A program made the position numbers and the translations under genes. DNA of 64,000 nucleotides from Pseudoalteromonas aurantia 208. Lineage in GTDB: Bacteria; Pseudomonadota; Gammaproteobacteria; Enterobacterales; Alteromonadaceae. Below the pieces are notes generated by a model. It did no database searches and was not told the origin of the DNA. It was given only the letters and a program-made list of their open reading frames with translations. The stretch lies in assembly GCF_014858725.1 (NCBI RefSeq), contig NZ_AQGV01000012.1:1674001-1738000 (forward strand), given 5' to 3'. Every line of letters begins with the position of its first letter. The first letter of the stretch is position 1. This document shows, one piece after another, positions 53,241 through 60,517 of this stretch.

Positions 53241-54200
53241 TTATTGGCGAGACGTTACAATTTCATAAGCACCATCTTGATCAAAATCCATACACACGTA
53301 ATAAGGCAACATCGCCTGTTGCGCTCCAAGTGCAATACCAAACATTTCGTCAAACGGAAATGCATCTAAACGATTAATCGTTACTTGATACTCATCCTTT
53401 AAAAAACCGACTTTATGAATTTTTTTTACGGCTGATGGTGAGTGAACAACGGCCTTGTAAACAGCTTCATTCGCGAACCCATCTGGAAACTGTTTAAATA
53501 AAACCTGATCCATTTGTGGGTTTTTAAAACCAGATAAAAACTGCTTTATCAAATCAGCGCTGATACTTACGTCTTCACAACTAGAATGTAATAATTGGGA
53601 TATTTCATGGCCAATTTCAACCAATTCCTCAAACCATGTGTCATCATCAGCAACCCGTTTAACAGTGAGCAGCTCATGCCAACCCATTTGTGTTTCTGGG
53701 GTAAATGGATGGAATGTATCAAGGCTAATTGAGAAATAGTTGGCTTGCTGATGGCTGCTTGGCATTTCATAACGGCATTGATATTTATTGTACCCCCAAG
53801 TTTCTCTGCCATTAACCAATGCATTAATATTATTGACCGCAATAAAGGCTGGGTACCAGTAAATATGCGTTACTTTTTGATTGTTTTTTGTGACTTGTGC
53901 AACAGGTAACCACACAATAATATCCGTTTCTTGCATCCAACCGTAATTACTAAACGGAGCAACCTTAGAGGCGATATTTTCAATATCAGTAAACGTAAGC
54001 AAACAGTATGAAGAAAGGGCTTTAAAATAAAATTCACTGGAAGGGACACTATTTAATGTTGTATTAATGAACTCATTAATTTTTCCGTATGACCCTTCAA
54101 TAAAAAAGCCGTACATCATCGCGTTTAGCATTCTACAAGGGGGTTTCGCTATCGGGTTCCCAGGAAAGTGTTGATAACGCCCATACAGTGATTCAGTCAT
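53241..54200 (-). CDS. Acetoacetate-decarboxylase-family protein
   Basis: 319 aa from the ATG at 54200, which has AAGGAC upstream and lies 23 bp after the previous stop; the frame upstream of it overlaps that gene. The motif NGRETWGYNKYQCRYEM near 145 matches the conserved segment of acetoacetate decarboxylases (GRE-x-W-G-x-x-K), in which the Lys region is near the Schiff base. Other family members act as aldolase-dehydratases or bind ligands only. Predicted cytoplasmic. Second gene of the operon. Reaction not assignable from sequence. Confidence 0.75.
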   Translation of the reverse strand: MTESLYGRYQHFPGNPIAKPPCRMLNAMMYGFFIEGSYGKINEFINTTLNSVPSSEFYFKALSSYCLLTFTDIENIASKVAPFSNYGWMQETDIIVWLPVAQVTKNNQKVTHIYWYPAFIAVNNINALVNGRETWGYNKYQCRYEMPSSHQQANYFSISLDTFHPFTPETQMGWHELLTVKRVADDDTWFEELVEIGHEISQLLHSSCEDVSISADLIKQFLSGFKNPQMDQVLFKQFPDGFANEAVYKAVVHSPSAVKKIHKVGFLKDEYQVTINRLDAFPFDEMFGIALGAQQAMLPYYVCMDFDQDGAYEIVTSRQ

Positions 54201-54223
54201 TGCCTGATGTCCTTTTTCTCTCG

Positions 54224-54820
54224 TTATAATGTAACTTCCACTTGATGATTTGCAAGTGAGTCTTGAACGACAACTACTTCTTGGTCGCACAAATTAGTAT
54301 AGTGAAGATAAGCGTATTTGTTGAAGTTTTGTGAAAGTGCATTCATAAATCCATGACTGTATCTTGTTCGTATACACTGGACACCTGAAACTGTTTTGAG
54401 TTGTGAGATCACTGGTGAAATATCAAAATGTGTTTCTTTATGTGGAAAATACAAATCGACATGGCATCGAGGTCGTAAATTTGTGTAGTTCCGAATTTGC
54501 CCAGGGTAAAACCCTATCATTTTCTGAACCCGTTTCAATGGGGTCGCCGCTAACGCACGCCATGCAGCAACCGCACCGGCACTGAATCCAATAATAAAAT
54601 CTGGTTGTTCATGGATCAGTACTTCCTTCACTTTCGACGCATAGCCATCGTGGCCCATTGTCGCTATAAATAAATCATAGGCCTGCTTTTCTGTCTGACC
54701 AACTGAGGTTTGAAAATTCGTATAGGGGGAACAAATGATAACTTTAGAATCAAGCTCTTCAGCGAACGCATTAAGATTTGGGGTGTGACCAAAAATGTCA
54801 CTTACAATAAGCGTAACCAT
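54224..54820 (-). CDS. Alpha/beta-hydrolase (dienelactone-hydrolase-like)
   Basis: 198 aa from the Met at 54820; longer in-frame starts add an unrelated basic extension. GFSAGAVAAWRA near residue 82 is a G-x-S-x-G nucleophile elbow, ATMGHDGYASKVKEV precedes it, and SHGFMN near 160 supplies the catalytic His. Small size and layout resemble dienelactone hydrolases. First gene of the operon with the decarboxylase-like and FAD-oxidase genes. Substrate unknown; cytoplasmic. Confidence 0.75.
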   Translation of the reverse strand: MVTLIVSDIFGHTPNLNAFAEELDSKVIICSPYTNFQTSVGQTEKQAYDLFIATMGHDGYASKVKEVLIHEQPDFIIGFSAGAVAAWRALAATPLKRVQKMIGFYPGQIRNYTNLRPRCHVDLYFPHKETHFDISPVISQLKTVSGVQCIRTRYSHGFMNALSQNFNKYAYLHYTNLCDQEVVVVQDSLANHQVEVTL

Positions 54821-55136
54821 ATTATGTACTCTATTTTTTGTGAGTTTATATTTAGAATCTGTTACGCCAACCTCCGATTTTATCGAAAAATATAACTTCA
54901 AAGCAACTGACACACTAAACTTATAAACGGTTAATCATTATCAATCCATTAAAACCAAACATATAAGTGTGCTTTCAGCGTAATATAATTAGGTTGGTAT
55001 AGTTAATCTTAGCAGTGGTTTTTTGTTTGTAAATTTCTTTCCAGGTTTTTATTACAGCAAGTTTACAAAATTACTCATATTCAAAAATTTGTTTTTGCTA
55101 CACTTATTTTATGTCAAACAGTTTAGTGATGAAGCA
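54821..55136. other. Divergent promoter region
   Basis: About 315 bp between the leftward hydrolase operon and the rightward binding-protein gene. AT-rich. A frame open upstream of 55137 has no start with a ribosome site. No operator recognised. Confidence 0.4.
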
Positions 55137-55961
55137 TTGCGAACAATTGCTATTATAATACTTTGCTGGGTATGCACTACAAATGCCAACACAATCAACT
55201 GGATAAAACTTGATTTTGCCCCATATTATATACTTAACGGTGAACTACAAGGCGCCGGGCGAGATGAGCAAATTATTAGCTTATTACAAACTGCGATGCC
55301 AAATTACCAATTTGTATCGGACGTTTTACCAGCCAGCAGAGCAATTCACGAGCTTTCAAATCCAAGTAAAACGCGTTGTATAGTGTCATTATATAAAACG
55401 AAAAAAAGACAACAATTCATCCAATTTACAGACCATTACTCAACCATTGGCCTCTCACCATCAATGTCACTCAGAAAAGATACTATTAAAGCCCTCAACT
55501 TAAAACCAGGTCAAAAAGTGTCACTTATTGATTTATTAAAAGAACATAAGCTCACAGTAGGCGTTGCCTTAAATCGATCTTTTGGCAAGAAAATTGATAC
55601 TATTTTATCTGAGTTGCCGAGCGAACAATTGCTTTTGCGCCCTGGTAAAGACCCGTTAAAAAGCTTAACTTATATGCTTCTAAAACAAAGGCTAGATATC
55701 ATTATTGGATATCCAAGTGAACACTACCATTTACAAACAACACTTAAAGATAAAGATCAGTTAGCACAGCTTATCATTGCAGAAACCAATGCGATTACAC
55801 ATGGCTATGTTGGTTGTACAAAAAACAGCGCCGGCGCACAGTTAGTATCACACCTCAACATTGCGTTGAAACACCTCTATGCAAACCAGAAGTTCAATGA
55901 AGTAATGTTAAAATGGCTGCCCAATGAGCTCAAAGCACAACTGAACAGCCATTTACACTAA
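55137..55961 (+). CDS. Periplasmic solute-binding-like protein (family 3)
   Basis: About 274 aa. No ATG fits; the TTG at 55137 is preferred because it opens directly into a signal peptide (RTIAIIILCWVCTTNA|NT). The frame extends to a possible start at 55023. The mature part resembles family-3 extracellular binding proteins: a P-Y-Y-I-L-N-G-E strand near the N-terminus, GRDEQIISLL, and LLKQRLDIIIGYP near 200. Such proteins feed ABC uptake or act as sensors. No permease genes adjoin, so a sensory or orphan role is likely. Confidence 0.68.
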   Translation: MRTIAIIILCWVCTTNANTINWIKLDFAPYYILNGELQGAGRDEQIISLLQTAMPNYQFVSDVLPASRAIHELSNPSKTRCIVSLYKTKKRQQFIQFTDHYSTIGLSPSMSLRKDTIKALNLKPGQKVSLIDLLKEHKLTVGVALNRSFGKKIDTILSELPSEQLLLRPGKDPLKSLTYMLLKQRLDIIIGYPSEHYHLQTTLKDKDQLAQLIIAETNAITHGYVGCTKNSAGAQLVSHLNIALKHLYANQKFNEVMLKWLPNELKAQLNSHLH

Positions 55962-55966
55962 CTCAA

Positions 55967-56539
55967 TTACTTTCGGATCCCTTCAATATATAAACCAAGA
56001 TCGACATGTGTTGACGCAGGCCCTAGATCATACTCTATCCCATAATCTGCCAGTTTAATTTTTGTGTTCCCTTCAAAACCAGTGCGATATCCCCCCCACG
56101 GATCACTCCCCTCTCCTAACTTTTGAATATCGAAGTGAATGGTCTTTGTTACCCCATGTAAAGTGAAATTACCTGTTACCGTGCCTTTCGTTGCATCATT
56201 AAACGTAATATCTGTACTTTCAAACTTCGCTTTGGGATATTTACTTACATTTAAGAAATCTTTCCCTCTTAAGTGTTTATCGCGTTCTGCATGATTTGAG
56301 TCAATTGAACCAGTATCGATAACAAGTTTTATCGCGGAGTCATTTGGTTTTTTAGCATCATAATTAAATTCGCCTTCAAATTGGTTAAAACGACCGTGTA
56401 ACCAGCTGTAACCTAAATGCTTAATTTTGAAATTAATGAAAGCATGAGCGCCCTTAGTGTCAATCACATAATTTGCTGCACTCGCCATATTGGATGCTAA
56501 ACAGCTCGCTATAGCACCAACTATAATTAATTTCTTCAT
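55967..56539 (-). CDS. YceI-family periplasmic protein
   Basis: 190 aa with signal peptide 1-21 (SAA). The lipocalin-like YceI family is shown by HAFINFKIKHLGYSW, FNYDAKKP, KHLRGKDFLNVSKYP and FTLHGVTKTI. Family members form a beta-barrel that binds polyisoprenoid or quinone-like lipids. It follows the cytochrome b561 gene by one base, the same pair as in many proteobacteria, so the two probably work together on a membrane lipid or quinone. A G7 tract lies in its WGGYRT region. Confidence 0.92.
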   Translation of the reverse strand: MKKLIIVGAIASCLASNMASAANYVIDTKGAHAFINFKIKHLGYSWLHGRFNQFEGEFNYDAKKPNDSAIKLVIDTGSIDSNHAERDKHLRGKDFLNVSKYPKAKFESTDITFNDATKGTVTGNFTLHGVTKTIHFDIQKLGEGSDPWGGYRTGFEGNTKIKLADYGIEYDLGPASTHVDLGLYIEGIRK

Positions 56540-56540
56540 A

Positions 56541-57104
56541 TTATTTCTCCGTTTGTGGAATACACATTCTTTTTAATGTTAAATCTTTTAAGATAAAATG
56601 ATGATATAGCGCAGCCAATGCATGAATAGACACAACACTTATCAATGTCCACGCCACATATAAATGAACTAACCCTGCTATATCACTTTGTTGATCAAAT
56701 ATTTCGCCCATACTCGGCAGCATAAATAAATTAAATACGTCGATGCCCCGCCCATCAGCGGTTGAAATTAAGTAGCCAGAAGCAAACAATACGAACAGAA
56801 ATAGATACATCGCCACTTGTGCTAAAGATGCTAACCTACTTTGCAGCTTTGCAAATTTTCTATGACTTTCAATTTCGCCAACTTGCGCATTACAATATTT
56901 CCATATTAAACGCAGTATAATTAATACAGCCACCAGCACTCCAATCGACTTATGCAACGTTAATGCATCCCTATACCAGGGATCGTAATAACTTAAATCG
57001 ACCATATATAACCCTAATGCAAACATACCAAGAATAACGAAAGCACTTAGCCAATGAAACACAATGGCTATCCAGCCATAGCTATTTCTTGAATTACGGA
57101 TCAT
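56541..57104 (-). CDS. Cytochrome b561
   Basis: 187 aa, four membrane spans, with heme-ligand histidines in IAIVFHWLSAF, LTLHKSIGVL, VHLYVAW and IHALAALYHHF. A di-heme membrane electron carrier that passes electrons between quinol and periplasmic partners. First of a pair with YceI. Its promoter must lie in 57105-57207, before the ccoG terminator. Confidence 0.92.
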   Translation of the reverse strand: MIRNSRNSYGWIAIVFHWLSAFVILGMFALGLYMVDLSYYDPWYRDALTLHKSIGVLVAVLIILRLIWKYCNAQVGEIESHRKFAKLQSRLASLAQVAMYLFLFVLFASGYLISTADGRGIDVFNLFMLPSMGEIFDQQSDIAGLVHLYVAWTLISVVSIHALAALYHHFILKDLTLKRMCIPQTEK

Positions 57105-57207
57105 GAAAACCCTCTAATTAAACTCTAACTGTTGACGTAAGCTTACCGATAATTTTTAGTTATTGATATGCACATAAAAGAAAACCTACTGTGCATAAAC
57201 GCACAAT

Positions 57208-57236
57208 TAAAAAACGCGGTACCGAAGTAACCGCGC
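57208..57236 (-). terminator. Terminator of ccoG
   Basis: Read leftward: GCGCGGTTACTTCGGTACCGCG (one mismatch, a UUCG-type loop) then TTTTTTAATT, 31 bp after the ccoG stop. A strong signal that isolates ccoG from the b561-yceI pair. Confidence 0.85.
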
Positions 57237-57266
57237 AAAGTTTTGGGGGGAAGTATTAACTAGAAA

Positions 57267-58649
57267 CTAATTTTTGTAGAAGTAACTGTCTTTCGTAATC
57301 GTTATACTGCTATCTTCAAGCGCATCAATCGTAAATTTAATCGCAGTCGACTTTTTCGTTAACTCGTAACCATCGGCAATAACAGTAACTGGCACTAAAT
57401 CCATTTGCCCGCCTTCAATTGTTATCCGTGTGGGAACTTTTAACTCAGCACTATCCAATCCACTCAAACTAATATGGTAACTCATCGTCTGCTGGGTTTT
57501 ATTTATAATGCTCAGTGTGTATGGGTTTTCAACTAAACCTTCATAGTTCATCCTATACAATGCATTTCTATCTCTGATCACTGATGCTTCAATTGGCGTG
57601 CGATTAAACACCCAAATAACCATCGTAACAAGAAGCAAAGCGGTTAAAGAGGCATAACCTAATAGTTTGAGCCTGAATGGATTGGTGGTTTTACCTTCAG
57701 CTTGGTTTTCACTTTGATAACTGATCAAATTCTTCTCATAACCAAACTTATTCATCGTGTCATTACACGCATCAATACATAAACCACAATTAATGCACTC
57801 GTACTGCAAACCGTTTCTAATATCTATACCGGCCGGACATACGTCAACACACAAATTACAATCTACGCAATCACCCAGCCCTACTTTAGCTGGCACGTCC
57901 TTACGTTTACGAGGTCCTCTGTGTTCTCCTCTGACACTATCGTATGTCACCACTAACGTATCTTTGTCGAACATGACTGATTGGAAGCGCGAATAAGGAC
58001 ATGCCACTGTGCACATTTTTTCCCTCAAAAAACCAGCATTTCCATATGTACAAAATGCAAATAAGAAAACCCAAAAGCTTGTTATTCCCGACCATTGCAG
58101 GGTAAACATTTCTGAATAAAGCACTTTTACTGGAATGAAATAAGCCATAAAAGAGGTTGCTGTGAACAATGAGATCGCTAACCATAAACTGTGTTTGATT
58201 GCTTTTTTGCGTACTTTCCCAATAGACCAAGCAGATTTATCCAGCTTTATACGTTGATTTCGAGTGCCTTCCGTTTTGTGCTCAACCCATGTAAACAAAA
58301 GCATCCACACCGTTTGAGGGCATATGTAACCACACCAGACTCGACCTAACCAATTAGTGACAAAGAATAGCGCAAAAGCCCCTGACATAAATATCCACGC
58401 TAAAATCATAAAGTCTTGAGGTAAAAATGTTGCCCCAAATATTCTAAACTGCTGCGTTGCCACATCCAGTAATATGGCTTGCTTTCCATCATATGGAATA
58501 AAGGGTATTGCAATAAAAGCAATCATTAACACCCAACTCAAATAACGACGGATCTTTTGAAAAAAACCTTTTTGCTCTCGAATATAGATTGGCCCATCGG
58601 TTTTATAGGGCTTAATAATCATATCTTCTTCTTTTATATCAAACTTCAT
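57267..58649 (-). CDS. ccoG: CcoG, cytochrome c oxidase accessory / copper-handling Fe-S protein
   Basis: 460 aa. Membrane spans near 38-58, 88-108, 160-185, 195-215 and 330-350, with WCGYICPQTVW and MCTVACPYSRFQ. Two [4Fe-4S] motifs: CVDCNLCVDVCPAGID and CINCGLCIDACND near 265-310. A C-terminal Ig-like FixG domain follows. Known homologues reduce Cu(II) to Cu(I) for cbb3 oxidase assembly. Unusually it is not beside ccoNOPQ. It is preceded by a -24/-12 promoter and palindromes at enhancer distance that overlap the end of a sigma54 activator gene. Confidence 0.94.
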   Translation of the reverse strand: MKFDIKEEDMIIKPYKTDGPIYIREQKGFFQKIRRYLSWVLMIAFIAIPFIPYDGKQAILLDVATQQFRIFGATFLPQDFMILAWIFMSGAFALFFVTNWLGRVWCGYICPQTVWMLLFTWVEHKTEGTRNQRIKLDKSAWSIGKVRKKAIKHSLWLAISLFTATSFMAYFIPVKVLYSEMFTLQWSGITSFWVFLFAFCTYGNAGFLREKMCTVACPYSRFQSVMFDKDTLVVTYDSVRGEHRGPRKRKDVPAKVGLGDCVDCNLCVDVCPAGIDIRNGLQYECINCGLCIDACNDTMNKFGYEKNLISYQSENQAEGKTTNPFRLKLLGYASLTALLLVTMVIWVFNRTPIEASVIRDRNALYRMNYEGLVENPYTLSIINKTQQTMSYHISLSGLDSAELKVPTRITIEGGQMDLVPVTVIADGYELTKKSTAIKFTIDALEDSSITITKDSYFYKN

Positions 58650-58686
58650 AGTACTTGCTTTACTTTGACAATAGACAGCTTGATAT

Positions 58687-58704
58687 TTGCAAGTTTCAGA
58701 CCAA
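58687..58704 (-). promoter_or_regulatory. Sigma54 (-24/-12) promoter of ccoG
   Basis: Read leftward: TTGGTCTGAAACTTGCAA. GG and GC are 10 bp apart, and the -12 half TTGCA is perfect. The predicted start (about 58677) gives a leader of about 28 nt before the ccoG ATG at 58649. Confidence 0.7.
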
Positions 58705-58764
58705 ACTGAAACTTCAGTAAGTTATTGATATATTTTGAAAATTAAAAATTAACAACACCTCAAG

Positions 58765-58780
58765 TCGTGATATTTAACGC
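58765..58780. promoter_or_regulatory. Degenerate TCGCGA-N4-TCGCGA site (possible second enhancer)
   Basis: TCGTGATATTTAACGC matches the palindrome at 58785 at about ten of sixteen positions. It is centred 20 bp from it, two helical turns, about 95 bp upstream of the predicted ccoG start. Confidence 0.4.
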
Positions 58781-60222
58781 ACTGTCGCGATATATCGCGA
58801 ATTTCGGGCAATACCCAGCTTTTTCATTTTTGATCTGAGTGTGCTTTCAGGTAAACCTAACTTATGCGCTGCCCCCTTTTCTCCAGCCACACGCCACTCA
58901 CACAATTTCAATACAGAACAAATGTGAGAACGCTCTGCATCTGCCAGTAATAAACTGCCATTTTGATGAATATTATCATCACTCAATAACGGCTGACTTA
59001 AATGCAACAGCCTGTGATTACCCAATATTGCTTCCCGCTCTAATATATTTTGTAACTCTCGAATATTTCCTGGCCAATCATATGCTTGGAGTTTATTAAG
59101 TGTTTCTTTCGCAACCCCCTTAAGCTGCTTACCTAAGCGTATATTGAGTTGCGAAATTAAGTTAGCACATAACACTGAAATATCTTCTTTTCGCTCACGT
59201 AAAGCAGGAACCTTAATAGGAAAAACATTAAGCCGATAATATAGGTCCATACGGAATGAACCGCTTTCAACCATAGACCATAAATCTCGATTGGTTGCTG
59301 CAATGACACGAATATCTACACTTAATGTGACACTTCCTCCTACCCGTTCAAATTCTCGTTCTTGCAATACCCGTAGTAATTTACTTTGTGCCTCTAGGGG
59401 TAACTCGCCTATTTCATCTAAGAAAATGGTCCCTTTATCTGCCAATTCAAAGCGACCTTTACGTTTATCATTCGCTCCCGTAAACGCACCCTTCTCATGT
59501 CCGAATAGCTCAGATTCAAGTAAACTTGGGGTAAAGGCAGCACAATTTACTTTCACAAACGGCATAGACTCACGATTACTTAGTCGGTGCAGGTTTCTCG
59601 CCACCAGCTCTTTCCCTGTGCCATTCTCTCCTAAAATCAATACATTACTGTCTGTTTTACTAACTAACTTAATTTGCTCAAGCATCTTTTGAAAAACATG
59701 GCTACTGCCGACCAAGCCTGAATCTTGCCAATCAGCATTTAGTTCCGATAGTAAGTAGGAGTTCTCATCTTTTAGCTGCTCACTTAAGCACTGTACTTGT
59801 GACAAGGCATCACGCAATGCTCGCTCAGTGTCATGCTGCTTAGATACATCGCGAAATATCGCGACCGCTCCAATTAATTCGCCTTCTCTGTAAACCGGTG
59901 TAGATGTATATTCCACTGCAAAACAACTTCCGTCTTTTCTCCAAAACACTTCATCTTTAATATGTCGATGCTTCCCATCAAACATTGTGCAATAGATTTG
60001 GCATTCATCTGCTGGATATGGTGTACCATCTGCATGACTGTGATGGTGATACTGATGAATTTTCTTTCCCAGCAAGTCGTCAGCAGTCCACCCAGTCATT
60101 CTCTCGGCTGCTGGATTAATAAATACGGCGTTTCCTGAAAGATCAAAGCCGTAAATACCTTCTCCCACTGAATTTAATAACAGCTCAGGATCATTTAAGA
60201 ATCGTTTGACTACATTTGACAT
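58774..60222 (-). CDS. PAS-domain sigma54-dependent transcriptional activator
   Basis: 482 aa from the ATG at 60222, which has GAGG 7 nt upstream; an earlier in-frame ATG adds 21 residues and spans the candidate operator. PAS domain about 15-125 (VGEGIYGFDLSGNAVFINPA; a HQYHHHSHADGTPYP loop and two Cys nearby). AAA+ domain with Walker A GENGTGKE at 198-205 and sigma54-contact loop GAFTGA at 245-250. Fis-type helix-turn-helix at the end (AAHKLGLPESTLRSKMKKLG). Senses a cytoplasmic signal, perhaps redox, through PAS. The sigma54 promoter and palindromes ahead of ccoG make that gene the likely target. Confidence 0.92.
   Translation of the reverse strand: MSNVVKRFLNDPELLLNSVGEGIYGFDLSGNAVFINPAAERMTGWTADDLLGKKIHQYHHHSHADGTPYPADECQIYCTMFDGKHRHIKDEVFWRKDGSCFAVEYTSTPVYREGELIGAVAIFRDVSKQHDTERALRDALSQVQCLSEQLKDENSYLLSELNADWQDSGLVGSSHVFQKMLEQIKLVSKTDSNVLILGENGTGKELVARNLHRLSNRESMPFVKVNCAAFTPSLLESELFGHEKGAFTGANDKRKGRFELADKGTIFLDEIGELPLEAQSKLLRVLQEREFERVGGSVTLSVDIRVIAATNRDLWSMVESGSFRMDLYYRLNVFPIKVPALRERKEDISVLCANLISQLNIRLGKQLKGVAKETLNKLQAYDWPGNIRELQNILEREAILGNHRLLHLSQPLLSDDNIHQNGSLLLADAERSHICSVLKLCEWRVAGEKGAAHKLGLPESTLRSKMKKLGIARNSRYIATVR
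58785..58800. promoter_or_regulatory. Perfect palindrome TCGCGATATATCGCGA, candidate enhancer
   Basis: A 16-bp perfect palindrome inside the last codons of the sigma54 activator gene and about 115 bp upstream of the predicted ccoG start, the usual distance for enhancer sites. CpG-rich words like this stand out in AT-rich DNA. The binder is inferred to be the adjacent activator. Confidence 0.6.
59849..59864. promoter_or_regulatory. Intragenic TCGCGA-AATA-TCGCGA site
   Basis: Same TCGCGA-N4-TCGCGA architecture as 58785-58800, inside the activator coding region (PAS end). Two perfect arms at the same spacing within 1.1 kb are unlikely by chance in this AT-rich sequence. Role unknown. Confidence 0.4.
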
Positions 60223-60231
60223 ATTATTACC

Positions 60232-60247
60232 TCGCGAAATATCACGG
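60232..60247. promoter_or_regulatory. TCGCGA-AATA-TCACGG site at the activator's ribosome site
   Basis: A near-match to the palindrome (one arm perfect, other arm four of six) that touches the GAGG ribosome site, 10 bp before the ATG at 60222. Possible autorepression point. Confidence 0.4.
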
Positions 60248-60321
60248 ATAAACATATCAAAATTAGTTTTATTTAGCGAATCCATCTTTACAAAAGAGAC
60301 AGTAAAGCTTTTATCAGAAAT

Positions 60322-60350
60322 AGAGCTCGTATTTTATAAATACAAGCTCT
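60322..60350. repeat. Hairpin in the divergent promoter region
   Basis: AGAGCTCGTATTT pairs with AAATACAAGCTCT (one mismatch) over a 3-nt loop. Lies between the divergent activator and BIG2-YHYH genes; no T-tract. Possibly an operator or an RNA leader. Confidence 0.45.
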
Positions 60351-60517
60351 CAAAACAACCGATACCGTATCTTTTTAAGAATTAAGACCCTCTATGTAAA
60401 TAACGCAACGCACTGTTTCATTATTTTTCCGCATTTATGAATCACAGTGTACATAAGTAAATTACCGTAACTGTCGTAACCCGACTAAACTTAATTGCAA
60501 AACCAAAAGGTATTACT

